Shown here piece by piece: positions 22,896 through 36,094 of a stretch of 64,000 nt of DNA (positions are counted from its first letter, which is position 1; each line of letters begins with the position of its first letter). Made by a program: the position numbers and the translations under genes. Origin of the DNA: Macrotrachela quadricornifera (taxonomy: Eukaryota; Rotifera; Eurotatoria; Philodinida; Philodinidae); the NCBI GenBank assembly GCA_022393335.1, contig JAJEKB010020985.1:62001-126000 (forward strand). Direction: 5' to 3'. The notes under the pieces are model-generated. The model made no database searches. It was not told where the DNA came from and saw only the letters and a program-made list of their open reading frames with translations.

Positions 22896-25800
22896 ATGAG
22901 TACTCTCATCATGAACGAAATCCGTCTCATGCTATTGCTACTACTTTTAACGATCATTACAACGCAGACACAAGGTATAGTCTTTCTAGTACTCAGACAT
23001 AGTCTACTTTTGAAGAGGAATGAATGAACGAACGGTCATCATATATATATATATGTGAGAATTGACCTAATTAATATTCATTCATTATTGTTATGAAAAT
23101 AAAAGAAGATTTGGATAGAATATATCAACAAACAGAAGACTGACGGTAACTAGAGAAGACAAAAAAGAGAAAAAAGAGTTCTATGACTTAATGCTTTAAT
23201 TAAGTCTATAAACACGTTTTATTGAAATAAAAGAAAAAAAGAATATTTAATTAAGGTCAACCATGTACACTTCAATTTTTACCTGCATTACAAATAATAA
23301 CAATGGCTGAAGATACGAAACCAGGAAGTCTTGTTGCTTCTCTTCAAATAACTGGTACAATTTCAGAAATTTCTACTCGACTTATTTATAATAGTCCTGA
23401 TGTAAAAACAAATGGTACTGATTATTTTACATTAAATTTTACAAATCTTTATTTACGTTCTTGTAAGTTTTTATTTGATTAGAATAATCAAAGAAAAAAA
23501 ATACAAAACTTTTTTTTTTTTGTTCTATCATAGCTCTTGATTATGAATGGTGGACATCAAATAATTATCCAAATCCATTTCGTTTTATTGTTGAATGTAC
23601 AGTTTTATCTGATCAATCAATACATAATATTGATTTTCAACTTGATTTAACTGATATTAATGATAATCCACCAAGTTTTAATCAATCAATATATCAAGTA
23701 GATATTTTAGAAACGACACCAATTAATACAATTGTATCAACATCAATTTCTGCTTATGATCTTGATTCTGCTCCATACGCCGCATTTTCATATGAATTAT
23801 TAAATAGTTCATCTTCATACATCGTAAGTTAATTTTTTACGTAATTAACAAAATGATACCTATAAAAACATTAAATAATTTTTAAGTTACGTGAGATAGT
23901 CTTGAAATCGAAATCTTCGATTATATTCTTTTTCTTGTTCATATTTTATTTTTCATGTTAATACAATAGATGCTTTAGGTAAAAGACAGTTTTAATGCAT
24001 AAAAGGAATTGTTCTCTTTTGATAATAAAATAAACCATACAAAGAACGTATCATATATCAAAAGATTATATAACAAGTTTTTCTTTTTTTCTTTAGTCTT
24101 ATTTTCAATTATTAAATTCAAAAAATGCAAGTTTAATTTTAATTAAATCATTAGATTATAATTTAATGATACCAAATTTTAATTTAACAATTATTGCACG
24201 AGTAAAAAAAGATTTTATTAATAAAAATAAATTTTTTCTTATATATATATACATACATTTTTTTAAATATAGGATAATTTAAATTCATCACTTTTCTCAC
24301 AAGCAATTATTTCCATACATATTATTGATGTTGATAATTTAAATCCAAAATTTTTATCTACATCTTATAATCTTAATATATCAATTAATACATCATCTGT
24401 ATGAGAATTTTTATTATTAATCTTTTTTTTGAGAAAATATTGTTTTTAATTTTTGTAGGGAAGACAAGTAATTCCTAATGAAGGTGAAATATATGCCTAT
24501 GATCAAGATTTAGGCATTAATGCAACTATTCTTTATTCTATATTAACATCAAGTAAAATAACAAAAAAAAATCAATCTTTTTGTTTACATTTTTCTTTAG
24601 ATAATTATTTATCGATTGATCGTTATACAGGTGTTTTAACTCTTCAAACAGATTTTAATTCAACAATGCAATTTGATCTTTTAATTAAAGTAATTTATTT
24701 GTTTAATATAATAAAATTTTTTATTTTGTTTAAATTAGGCTGAACAAAATGATAATATAAATCGATCAGTAACAACTATCTTACATGTTAATGTATATGA
24801 ATTAAATCTTTATCGACCAAGTTTTCTTAATTTACCTTATATTATGCTTGGATATATAACAAATAATCTTGATCAAATACCTATATTTAATGGAAGTATT
24901 AGTGATAATGATACGGTAAAAAATAAATTAGATTATATAAAAACAAAAAAGAATATTTTTTTGAAATTTATTTTAGATACCAAGATTAAATTATGGTTAT
25001 TCATGTAATTCATCTTCTTTTAATTTAAATATTAAGAAAACGAGGTAAATAAATAATTTTTATTTTTTTTTTGAAAAGAAATGTTTTTATATTTTATAAA
25101 TAGTCTTCGAGATTTTCAAATTCAACCAATTTATTCTCAAACATTACCAATATGTCGTTCTTGTTTATGTACTCTTAATGTATCCGATGGATTATATGTA
25201 AGTTATTTCATTTTACTTAATACATAAATTTATAAAGAATTTTGTCTTTCTCTTTCTTTTTTTTTAGTCAGCTCAAACAGATCTTACTGTTTTTTTATAT
25301 AATCCAATTTCATTTTCAATGAATTCTTACCTATTTTCAGCTGATTATCCACTGAATAATCCTTCAATTATTATTGGTAGTGTTCAGGTATAAAATTTCT
25401 TCATTAAATTTTTTTTTATCTTATTTTAATTACTTTAGATTATTAATGATAATCGTTGTTCAGTGCAATATTTTCTTACTGGTCAATCAAATTCTTTATT
25501 TTCCATTTCTCAATTTGGTAATATAACATGGTCAAATCCATTAATATCTCCAACACAAGAAGCATATCAATTTCAAGTTAATGTTCGACAAAATTGTTCA
25601 TCATTAACAATGATTGTATCAACTGATATTATTATTACTATTCGTAATTTTCCATCAACTATTATTACATCAACAATAAGTTCATCAAGAATTGATAATA
25701 GTACAATATATGCTATTATAGCAAGTGTTGGAGCATTTATTCTTATTGTAATTGCTATTCTATTTATTATTATCTATTATAATATTCAACGTGCTAAACA

Positions 25801-26814
25801 TCGTGTTCCACCATTTTTTAAAAGTCGAAAACATTCTCCTGCACAAGGTTTATCATTTTTTAAATCAAAAAGTCCACTCCGTGATTTATCACCATATACA
25901 TTAGGTGTACGTGATGATGATTCATCAAATAGTAGTAGTGATCATACAACATCATCACCAATAAATAATCGTCTTTTATCTGGACATTATAAAGTTACTG
26001 AACCACCAGTAAATACAACAATTGAAGAATTATTATCATCCTATGATAATCGTTCAACAAGTAGTTCATCAAGTTCATCTGGTTTAGCTGATCATGTTAT
26101 ATCAGCAAATACAGGTTCATTTCGTACAACAATACGTGAAACAAATGAACATCAACAATTGGATACAATTAATGAAGATATACAATGGGTTGGTAATAAT
26201 CAACAACAACAACAACAACGACGTCCAAATGGTGTAAGACATCAAATTATACCAGAAGATTCAATGGATATTATATCTGAATCTCATGAGGTAGACAATA
26301 AATTAAAAAATCATACTAATGCTTGTTTGACTTGCTTAAATTCTAATTCTATTAATGATGTGTGTCCCTATTCTTGTTCATTATTATCGAGCACATCAAC
26401 TAACTTATTATTATCTTCCTCTTCCTCGTCATCCTCAGGTTCGACAACCACTGTTGCTGCTTGTCAACAACAAACAACAACAACAACAACAGTTGAAGTA
26501 GGACCCAACAGCTTTAGTAGTTATGATTATGCTCAATTCAGTCCTATTGCTGCTACTCGTTGCTAATTCTTTTGCTTTTTTTGTATAACTTATAAATATA
26601 TATATATAAATATATCTAATATATGCTTATAACTAATTTAGAGTGCATGATATTCTATTTATATAATATATGTATATATGTATTTTTTCAGTCATCAATC
26701 AGTGGTGCTGGTACCGACATTGGACCATCAGCATCGACATTATTACACCAGCAGTCCAATACGAGAAATGTTCTCAGTGGAAATTTAAATGAATATTTGA
26801 CAGTATTTGTTTAA
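22896..26814 (+). CDS. Divergent cadherin-family membrane protein
   Basis: A single-pass adhesion-type protein. Exons: 22896-22974, 23256-23462, 23534-23823, 24097-24201, 24273-24398, 24459-24689, 24739-24915, 24977-25044, 25104-25197, 25268-25387 and 25439 onward. Phases agree throughout. Exon 1 encodes a signal peptide (Leu-rich run after MSTLIMNEIR). The ectodomain has degenerate cadherin repeats: the linker DINDNPPSF is canonical, and IIDVDNLNPKF plus DQDLGINATILYSI are recognisable. One TM helix lies at about residues 590-613 (IIASVGAFILIVIAILFIII). The tail is long and Ser/Asn/Gln-rich. If exon 11 reads through, it stops at 26566 (874 residues). If a donor at 26291 is used, it joins in phase 0 to a final exon 26692-26814 ending in LTVFV (823 residues). 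No beta-catenin-binding motif was recognised in either tail. Too few intact repeats remain to assign a subfamily. Confidence 0.85.
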
Positions 26815-28470
26815 AGAAAAAAAATCGAATTAAATCTAATATTTGTTTTTATTTTCGATAATAATCCAGTTACAGACAAGTTTTATGTTTTTTTTTAATT
26901 TTATTCTATTTGTTTTTTTTATACAATTGTTCGGTAACTGATAGATCAACAAACGTATACGCTAGTATAGTGAAAAATTTGATTGAACTTATTTTTTTTT
27001 TTGACTATACTTGAAGAAGACCCTAATATAATTGTAATGAAAGATTTTTTATGATTATATAAGTACATGTGTACGAATACAAATAGGTGAGAAATATAAC
27101 GTCATCATTATTTAGTAAGTTTCAATATTTCATATAGTGCTATGAGTTTCTTTTTGTAAAAATTTATTATAGATGATTATTAAAAGTTTATACACAAAAT
27201 ATGAAAGTTCTAATTTCAGTTTTATTTACTAATCAAAGTCAATCATTAATCATATATGTAATGAAGACTATTTTCCATCTTATCTAATAATAGAAATAAA
27301 TATTAGTTAATTGACTCATTAAGGAACAATTAGTGAATATATCTCTAACTAGATGAGAAAAAAAATCAATCAATTTCAGAGTATAATTTAGGAATTACCT
27401 ATATGGTAGAATTGCCAGCAAGATCGTACTCCAAGACTTTCCCTTATAAAGACTAGCTCTTTCAAAGTTCTGCCAAATCTTGAAAACAAAAATTTTGCTT
27501 TTATGCTAATCTGAAGATCCTGAAGAAGGATTTGTATAATTTTGAACTTTTTATTTGGTGTTTAAGAGCGGTTTTTTGCTTGCATATTTTTATTTTGTCA
27601 CGTTACTAACAGAAAATAAATCGAATGGTTTTAAAAAAATCTAGACATGTATAGAAAAAAACAGAAAAATTATAAATTTTTTTGGTTTCTCAGTAACTTT
27701 TTGTGCACCTTCAAACCAGATAATTTATTTCAAAAATTAAAATTTTTTTGAAATCGATCTTTACTGTTTTGAGTGATGGTTTTATATATCCTCTCTTACA
27801 AACGATAATTTGATGCCAATTGGTTTATATCAATCATACTTTTTAATCAATTTTTGAAAAATATAATCATGAAAGGGGACGCATTGATTTGTTGTTTTAT
27901 ATATCTGTCATACTGCTTCGAATTCATTTCTATGGTATAAATAAAAGCTACTACAAAGAAAAAACAGCTTTATTCAAGATACCACTTTTGATATAAAACA
28001 ATCACATTGTGAGTGTGTAACTCGATGAGAGAGAATGGTAAATATATGATTTATTGCAAAAAGTTAGTGGTATAAATATCATGAAAGACAAAGACGAAGA
28101 GATGATGAAATATAACAAATAGAAAAATAATGATATGGACATAAACAATGAGAAAAGGCGATGAAATGTAGAACACCCATCATCATATGTTCACATATGC
28201 TAACAGAACAGGTAACAAATAAGAACATATATGATGTATGTGCAAAGGTCAGAAAGAAAATACATATACGAAGAATAAAAAGAAAAATAACGGGAGGATG
28301 ACAGATATCATCTTCTAACACACATAATGAAAATATGAGTCGTTATAGTTTGTAGGAAGATATCAATCAATTTCTACACTTCAGAATAGGGTTTATATAT
28401 GTGAGCTTTTATACTAATCGAAGAAAACGAATATATATACAAGTAAGTCAAAGAATTTAAAGTAAATTTT
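26815..28470. other. Gene-free interval
   Basis: Cadherin 3' flank followed by about 1.5 kb with no credible coding frame. No repeat structure was identified by eye. Confidence 0.45.
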
Positions 28471-29129
28471 TCAGTTGTTTTTGCTCTTAACCATCTTGAA
28501 TTTGGATTTTTCCTGCTGTTGATACTTGCACCAACCACTCCGACAAGCATTGCATAGATCTGTATTATGTGGTTTACGATTGAGCACTTTACTTTGTGGT
28601 CGATCATAATCATCATAACCATAAATTTTGACATCGTAGAACTTTTGCAGAATCCAAACGTGAAGCCAATACAATGCAAAATCAATGGCAACTTCATCAA
28701 AATGGCCTGTACTATATGTGCCACAAGTTTGACAGCCTTGTTCGAATATTTTCATTTGAATTTGACCGAAGCCTCCAATAACTCCATCTTTATCTTTTTC
28801 TTCGCAATACCGAGCACGGAATAAAACTGTTGTGTATACAGACGTCCAAACTGGTTCATTGTTTGTCTTTTTCTCTTGAGAACATTTTGGGCAATAAAAT
28901 CTATAAAATAATAGACATATAGTATAGAAAGCAAGATCGGTGGATTCAATCACAAAATTTACTTAGATCGACCATTATGTGATTTAAATAACCATCCATT
29001 GGGATTTGTCGATTTTACAGTTTTTCGTTGAGTACTGACCTTTTTAGGCATGATATCAAATGTCCAATCCGTAAGGCCATAAAAATTGAAAGCTGGATAG
29101 AACATTGATTCGAATTGATTGAATGTCAT
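28471..29129 (-). CDS. 3CxxC-type zinc-finger protein (RTP-like)
   Basis: Exons 29129-28963 and 28900-28471 joined in phase 2 give 198 residues. Three CxxC pairs are spaced as in the zf-3CxxC domain of receptor-transporting proteins: CPKC at 59-62, CQTC at 112-115 and CNAC at 172-175, with extra Cys at 88 and 180. The motif GWLFKSHNGRSKFYCPKC at the domain start and the conserved W and FGQ residues between pairs strengthen the call. In vertebrates RTPs escort chemosensory GPCRs, but there they have a C-terminal membrane anchor. None is seen here; the C-terminus is Lys-rich and soluble. The domain assignment is good, and the biological role is unknown. An in-frame GTG further upstream exists, but the first ATG is at 29129. 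Confidence 0.78.
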
Positions 29130-30928
29130 ATTTATTATATAGAATAAAATCTCTGCTACATACACTCTCTTTTATAGTATAGCTGGAGTCTCCCATAATG
29201 GGAATGTGTCTACGCAGGTTAATAAATTTTCATGTTCTGTTCGTCGACGAGAATGAGTCATTTTTGTAATGTTTATCGTTTACGTAGCTATCAGCCAGCA
29301 AACGGGTGGCTGTGCTTTATAATAACATACGTAGATGTATGCAGCGTGTGTTCCTTGGTAATACTTACCAACGACGAATTATAAATTTGATCTACCAGAT
29401 AATCTGAAAAAATTCTTGATTTCATTCAACTTTCTTTCATTAAGACTTCATTGGAATATGGTTTGACTTATATAGATTGGCTTTTGATGTAACAAACGAC
29501 ACCATTGTGTGTGTATCGATTAAGTCTTTCTGGAGGAAATACTGAAAAAATTTCCTAAAAATAATGATGTATTTTATCTTAAGTGCATAATAACTAGCAG
29601 AGTAGAGCTACTATTGCTACTTTTTCTTTCCATTGAGATAATAGTATTTATAAGCAGCTGAAAACTGTAAATGATAATAACCATTAATAAATATGAGCTA
29701 CCACAAATCGTTTTGGCCTTGTTTGAAGGCCTCTTCAGGTGCCTAGAGAAACTGTATACATGTTAGTTTTGAGGTCGAAGAGAGGAAAGAAACTTGAAGC
29801 TTTGTTGTAACGTCCTTGACATTTTCGGATAATGATCCATGATTTACCGGACTTTTATTCATTTTTCTCAATCTACTTTCAATTATGGATTATGGGAGTT
29901 CATATGTGCCAACTGAAGAAAGTCTTTTCGTTCTGATTGATAGGGTTAAACATCAACTTGAATCGCTACGAAACTGATTTTGGTTTCTGTTCCACTGAAA
30001 AAGATGATTGTAAAAGACGAATACAGTTTCGATCTGTTACTTTCTTAATTCTGTTGATATTTCATCTCCGATACTCATCTGACATGGCATACTTGAAAAA
30101 TATCATTTCAGTGCATCGATGAATTTATATTTTGGCAATATTGATTTAGCTATGTAGTATCATAAACAATATTAATCTTAAATATTTTCGCAATCGTCGC
30201 AAGGTTTCTTTTCACTAGTGCGTTCTAGTTAATCAATCTTATCTAGAAAGTGAAAGACATATAATCAAATCGATAGATATAATAAAGATTTTTCCTTGGA
30301 ATCCGTAAACTTTCTTATGTTCAACATTTATTTGAAAACGAAAATTTTTAGAGACTTCTCATTTATTATTTTATTAAAGCATGAAAGATTTTGAAGGATT
30401 AATTTTCGAACTTTCTTGTGACACGCATGTGTATGCAGTATATTCGTCATCTCATATGACATTTTAGCAAAGCTAAAAAAGATTATAGTAAATATATGAG
30501 CATACGCATATTCGAATTTTAGAATTATTTCAAAACTCAATGCCATCTTGTTTTCTAATAAAATATGGTCGTAGCATTCTTCATGCAGTCTATAGATTTT
30601 TCTTTTTTGATTATTGGTGCGACAAGAATGGCATTCTCCATAATTTCTGGCTATTCAGAATCTATCGATGGTTTTTCTGACTTTTTATGCATTCATGAAT
30701 ATTTCTGAATACCATTCAATCAAAAATATCGGAATTATTTTGGCTATTCAATTCAAAATGGAATATATCCACTGAAAACATTAGTCTCCATTCAGAAATA
30801 TACATTCTTCGACGAAATTATTTAAGAAAAAAATTGTCAAAATCTTGCCAAAAAAATTTTTAGTTCTAATGTTAGTCTACTTGCGCGGTTAACTTGTGGA
30901 TTAGTTATATAGTCTGAAAGAAATAATT
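29130..30928. other. Gene-free interval
   Basis: No supported gene. Short open frames (for example 29937-30122) lack splice partners and coding-like composition. The first 200 nt probably contain the promoter of the zinc-finger gene. Confidence 0.45.
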
Positions 30929-31321
30929 TTACGTGTCAAATGTGTTTTTATCATGTTCATGTTCTCGCTCATTATCGACAATACAACATAGACTAGATAA
31001 AGATCGCTTTCGCAATGAGCGTTGCCTTGTTTTTGACTTAATATGAAACTGTTTAGTATTATCTTCACTTGCTGTTGTCATACTTGTTAACATGATATTT
31101 TGCTGTGATTCAAGACCATTGGGCGGCAACCACTGTTGTGGATGATATTCAGTACCGTGCGGTAAAGATAACTGTGACACGATAGATAATCGACGTTGAG
31201 CATTAATGAACGTACTCATATAATGACCATCTTGCTGTTGCTGTTCGGCAATGCAAAGAGACATGGCGTTTGATGATCGTTTACCATTTGCATCTTTTAC
31301 TTCATGATCGTTTTGTGTCAT
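30929..31321 (-). CDS. Hypothetical protein, 130 residues
   Basis: A single open frame with ATG at 31321 and stop at 30931-30929. Composition is balanced and protein-like, unlike nearby frames. It has a Gln run (EQQQQ), basic phospho-site-like motifs (RRLSIVSQ and RQRSLRKRSLSS), one CC pair and an acidic His/Glu-rich end. It has no TM segment, signal peptide or recognised domain. It could be a complete small protein, one exon of a larger gene, or a relic of a cytoplasmic tail. I do not recognise it. Confidence 0.4.
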   Translation of the reverse strand: MTQNDHEVKDANGKRSSNAMSLCIAEQQQQDGHYMSTFINAQRRLSIVSQLSLPHGTEYHPQQWLPPNGLESQQNIMLTSMTTASEDNTKQFHIKSKTRQRSLRKRSLSSLCCIVDNEREHEHDKNTFDT

Positions 31322-32530
31322 TTTGCTACTTTGCAGATGTCTTGTGCTGACTTCACAAGAATTATTATTTGTATTGATTAACCGTTAGTGTCGCTATTCT
31401 ATTAGAATAAGAATTAAAACTGCGTATTTCTTATAATAATATTTTATACAACAAAGGGTAAATAGTTGAAGCACTTAAAGATAAAATTATCTACACACAT
31501 GTTTCTGTTTTATAGGCATGCATCATAAATACAGGCCAAGTCATTTTGTCGTATATAATATATAGCTTTATATGACGAGTCAGATGAAGTTGCAGATTTT
31601 CGATAGTCTGCTTACTCAAATCATATTAAATCAGAAAAGTTCGATCTGACTATATAAATAAGGATGAGACGGTGGTAGTAGTCCACCTATCCATTGCTGT
31701 ATGGTGCACGAATTTGGTTGTACTACGTTAACTGTAATGATTTTAATATAAAGGTATATGATTAAATTCTAAAAATAAGCATTTCTTAATAGAAAAATCT
31801 ATTATCGGTTCAGAAATAAAAGGCAGGTTGCCGTCTTTCAAATAACTTTTCATAAGAAAGAGCTAGAGAGCTGCGATTTTCACCGTCAGAAAGGGCAGGA
31901 TCTGTGCACCGATTCTATATAAAAACTAAAAGGATGGCATCATATAAAGGTACAACTGATCAGCTAAGTAACATACCTAACTTTATCATTCTCATATATC
32001 CTAATATATATTTCTTGTTCAGAGATGGATTAAATAGCCCGGATAATGTTCTATAAAGCTACGAGAATCGTAGGTCTCTATCGTTTGTTGTTTAGACAAA
32101 ACATCAATTTTATTGGAAAGGACGGTATTGCATTTTCTTATGCTCTGACTTGTTTTTGGAATACACAAAATATGTAGAAAAATAGATTATTAAATACGGC
32201 GTATACCACAAAATAGTTAAACTTATCTCGAAAAGAGTGTTCTGATTTATTCAAATGAAATGAGCCATGAACTAGAGATACAAATCTGGATAGAGCTGGA
32301 TATTTTACGAATAAGTAGGCTTTCTGCTGCTGCTGATGTTCCGACCGCGGTTATGATTTCTTCATGGAACGAGTTTTGGCACAATTATGATAGTTGAATT
32401 TGACTAACATATTATATTGCGTTATTCCGACATAATGTATTGAGTCTTTCTTAATACGTTCTTGCATATTCTATATTGGACTTTACTGATAAAGCTGTTT
32501 ACGTGACTTGATCACTCTTTCGATTGCCAA
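31322..32530. other. Gene-free interval
   Basis: No coding frame supported. It ends where the decayed transposase begins. Confidence 0.4.
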
Positions 32531-33880
32531 AAGAAATGACCAGTTTAAAAGAAAAAGAAGAACAAGAAAAAGAAAGATAAAAGACAATTGAGAAGTCAAA
32601 AAATTTTAGAAGCAAATGCATCAGCGAAGTGATCACATAAGATACACAAAGTTATTATAGACGCACCTACACCGGATTCTCCAACAAAGAAGAGAAATAG
32701 TGAACGAAAAGTAATCGAACTAACCGATTTCGAGCAAGACAATATTCGGTGTCTATTAAAATGACTGTTAAATATTTGATAATATTTTTCTGACTACGTA
32801 TCAATTTCATGAAGTTTTGGCAGAACAAGTTTATCTGAAAACTGAAAAAATTCTCATTCGACTTTTATATGAACATCCAGGTTTCCCAATTCAGAGTAGA
32901 GCAACACTTTTCCAATTGATGAGAAATCTCGGTTTTTGTTACAGACAAACATCGAAAACATCTGTTCCGCTAGACTCAATAAATTTCATGGCTCAACGTG
33001 GGAAGTATTTTCGTTCACTCGATGATATTTACAACAATGGAACAGTAGCCAATTTTCATGACGAGACTTGGATTACGGGAGGCAAGGAAAAGAGATTGAT
33101 TTGGATAGAGTCTGAAACAAAAGCTGATCGTTTCAGACATAATGATACAAGAGGTATCGGCATCCTCTTATAGTTAAACAACATGATCACACATCATGAT
33201 GTTGTATTTTACAGAAGCTCGCTTATCTACTTCAGCCATGATCGCCGAAAATGGGTTCCACCTGCCTACAGTAGATATTTTTAAATGTGATCAAGATCAT
33301 TCTATGGACGAAATGTATTTTGTTGATTGGATTTCAAGGACATCGTCTCTCTTAAGACGTCAACATGGTAATTTAAAAATCAGAGTGGCAGTTTATATTA
33401 TAATACCATATTTTTGTCGATATTTAAGGATCTCAAGTCAGAATTACTATTATCATTGACAATGCTACATGGTATTGCCAGTTAATTGAAGAGACAAAAC
33501 GTCACAAAAGATCATGCAATAAACAGAAAAATATGAGTTGGCTAGGTGCTCATGAAATGAAATATTTGCCTATAGCTACAAAAGCCGAATTACTAGACAA
33601 AGTATTCTCTCATGTGTCGACAAAAAAAAATACGTTGTTGACGAGGCTGCGCGTGTTATCGGCGTTTGTGCTGTAAGGTAAAACCGCTATTTGCTGAATT
33701 CACATGGTTTAAATATATCAAGAAAAATTTCATTTCGATGTCTATATCAAAAGTTACGAGAGTTTTAATGGAAAATTTCTCAATAATCCAGGATTGGACT
33801 AGTTCAAACTCGGATCCTAGAATGGCCTACGACATATACATACATCTAACGACGGGGCCAGTACGAGTAACGCACTGAAG
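32531..33880 (+). mobile_element. Decayed mariner/IS630-type transposase
   Basis: A DNA-transposon transposase relic with several in-frame stops and frame changes. In order it shows a basic N-terminal region (to about 32710), a helix-turn-helix-like region (32817-33000), the first catalytic Asp in FHDETWI (about 33052), a DQDHSMDEMYFVDW block (33289-33330) typical of bdelloid-type and other mariner relatives, the second catalytic Asp in IIIDNATWY (about 33445), and a C-terminal DEAA block (about 33640). At least three interruptions make it non-functional. Terminal inverted repeats could not be placed with confidence, so the limits are approximate. Confidence 0.75.
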
Positions 33881-33989
33881 AACAACAATGTAGCTTTATC
33901 ACTTTACGAAATAATCACATACCCATCAACAAGAACATGAAGTAAAAAAATAATGGAAACAAATTCGACGGAAACTCAATAATTATGTT

Positions 33990-34880
33990 GGAGTCAAAAA
34001 GAATCAATAAAGAAATTAGCAGAATTTTCTTGAGAATTCAATGAAATGAATATTTATGAGCGATTATTTGGCCTCATTAGTTTATTTCTATTAATGAAGT
34101 TAAAACGTGAAAAAAGAATCTTTGAAATAATGTGCAAATTAACTGGACCAGCACTAAAATGGTATCATGAAAATATAAGATTATTTTTTGATTGGGATGA
34201 TACTGAAAAGCATTAAGAAATCGATTTAGAGAATGTACATCGGATAGCCAATCGCTGCAAGAATTTTTTCTGATACATCAAGAAGAAAATCAATCAGTTA
34301 CATCTTTTAATGAACATGTTATTTGGAAATACAGAAAGGCTCGACAATTTATTACTCAACAACAAGTTATTACAGCATTGCAAACTGGAGTTAAAAATTC
34401 ATTGAAAGAACATTTAATTCGCAATGAAAAAGACACTATGAAACTGGATGAATGGTTACAAGTTGTAAGAGAAGAAGAATATATACAGAAAAATGAATTC
34501 AACAACAACGTAATGGCTGAAACAACAAAACAATCATTTTTTGAACGGATGGTATCAACTGCAACAATTTAACTAACACCATCAAAAATGAGTCATCGGG
34601 TCGATATCTCCGAATGCCACCTAATTATGATGAACAACAATACCAACAATCACGAAAATCAAGACAATAAACAAAATAATAATCGAAATATCAAACATCT
34701 ACAACAGATCTATGTGGAAAAGAAATTACAATAACAACCGCCATGCTTAATCTGCTACTGACAAAAACATGCAACAATTAATTGTTTTTATGAGAAGCTG
34801 AATGCCTGTTTTAAATGTGAACAATCAAATCATCATATACTCAAGATGATATCTGTAAATTGTAAAACCTACCTTGAGGA
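33990..34880 (+). pseudogene. Gag-like retroelement remnant
   Basis: Fragments of a retrotransposon capsid (Gag) protein, broken by stops and frameshifts. A motif of the form LTGPALKWYH near 34140, followed by an Arg/Phe-rich segment near 34210, is typical of Ty3-like capsid N-domains. The longest intact piece (34378-34572) is a helical, charged capsid-like segment. Near 34740-34850 two Cys clusters (CLICY and CFKCEQ) look like decayed zinc knuckles. No protease, reverse transcriptase or LTR was found. It is an old, incomplete copy lying directly after the decayed transposase. Confidence 0.62.
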
Positions 34881-35086
34881 AACCAAAGGGGAAGTATTAT
34901 TTTCATACGACATTTATACACTACTTATATTTCATGTAGTTATTTTATAAATTTTTAATATGACATGCAGTGTGTAATGAAAATTCGTTACGCGTTTAAA
35001 GAAATCAATACTATTATAGTTAAGTTCTGCTGCACGTCTTCTTTATCAGACATGGTGACTGATTGAATCGGTCCAAAAATAGTTTA

Positions 35087-36094
35087 TCAGCATCTGTTTT
35101 GTTGTGTTAGTGCAATAGTGCCCGGCAATGGCCGTATTCGATTCTTTTTGCTTATGAAACATCGCGTGTATTTGTAGGCGACACGACAAAATAATTGTCG
35201 AAAGGCAGTTGACGAAGAAACGAACAGAAAAAATGGCGAGACATTGTTGATATATAATATATAATTACTTGTTATAGAGAAGACAATCGATTCGATAGCG
35301 ACACGTTCTTGACTTTTCTCGAGCCAATATGTTATGGCAGAATATAGTACATTAGTAGGATAAAAAAGATTTGTCATGGCGTACATTAGAACAAGGGCTG
35401 ACAGCATTCGTATAAACTGTCGATCACGTGATTTCAATCGCATTGGACCAACAATCGATAATTGCATACGACGGTGTAGTATACGTAAATTGTTCATAGT
35501 TAATAGAATGAATAAAGCCATCAAAAATACTGGAAATACACCAACGATAAGAAAAAAATATATGGCAAACGGTATTACATAATGATCGATGTTAATACAT
35601 CGATTTTTTTCGATAATTGTCAAGATTGGCATATGTATTGCGAACAATGACCAAATGAAAGGGACCACAAGTATAGCCCATTTAACATATCGAGGTTCAC
35701 ATAAAGAACGTAAGCCCGCTCGTGTAGAAGTTAGTGCAAAAGAGGCAACACAAGCGAGTACGATATAGCTGCGAACGATCATCAGTAAAATATGCCGAAT
35801 ATATAAACGTATTTTACAGAAAACAATTGAATATGTATCGGGACTTACATGATCCATTGTATATAAACTTATGCTAATTCCATAGACAAGTACGATTATA
35901 TTAAAGATCGATGCAGCTGTAAATAAAAGTGATATGCCATTAGAACGAAGCTGTTTTTGACGAAATACAACACACGATGCCAAATTTCCTACCAAGCCTA
36001 GAACTAGCAGAATGACTAGACTCCAAGTCACTTGCTTTTGTATGACAGATAGATAGATCACAAAACTATTTGATGACGTTGTGTTTGCCATCAT
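35087..36094 (-). CDS. Rhodopsin-like GPCR, divergent, intronless
   Basis: One uninterrupted frame of 335 residues from the first ATG (36094). It has an N-glycosylation site near the start (NTT) and seven hydrophobic helices. TM1 carries the GN motif (GLVGNLASCVVF). TM3 begins with the conserved Cys (FCKIRLYIR), which can pair with ECL2 Cys (EKNRCIN). The DRY position is replaced (FALTSTRA), and the TM7 NPxxY position reads NVSPFFLF. ICL3 is short and basic. It resembles the large FMRFamide/peptide-receptor-like families expanded in rotifers; the ligand cannot be predicted. Loss of DRY and NPxxY could mean unusual coupling. A splice acceptor (AG at 36129-36128) lies 33 nt before the ATG, so the coding part is intronless but the transcript may still be spliced upstream. 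Confidence 0.85.
   Translation of the reverse strand: MMANTTSSNSFVIYLSVIQKQVTWSLVILLVLGLVGNLASCVVFRQKQLRSNGISLLFTAASIFNIIVLVYGISISLYTMDHVSPDTYSIVFCKIRLYIRHILLMIVRSYIVLACVASFALTSTRAGLRSLCEPRYVKWAILVVPFIWSLFAIHMPILTIIEKNRCINIDHYVIPFAIYFFLIVGVFPVFLMALFILLTMNNLRILHRRMQLSIVGPMRLKSRDRQFIRMLSALVLMYAMTNLFYPTNVLYSAITYWLEKSQERVAIESIVFSITSNYILYINNVSPFFLFVSSSTAFRQLFCRVAYKYTRCFISKKNRIRPLPGTIALTQQNRC

Noticed and set aside
28079..28321. Minus-strand hydrophobic ORF
   Set aside because: Composition follows the base skew. No topology or motif consistent with a real protein.
30690..30815. Short inverted repeat (GAATATTTCTGAAT-type blocks)
   Set aside because: Arms are only about 20 nt with mismatches, not clearly above background for AT-rich DNA.
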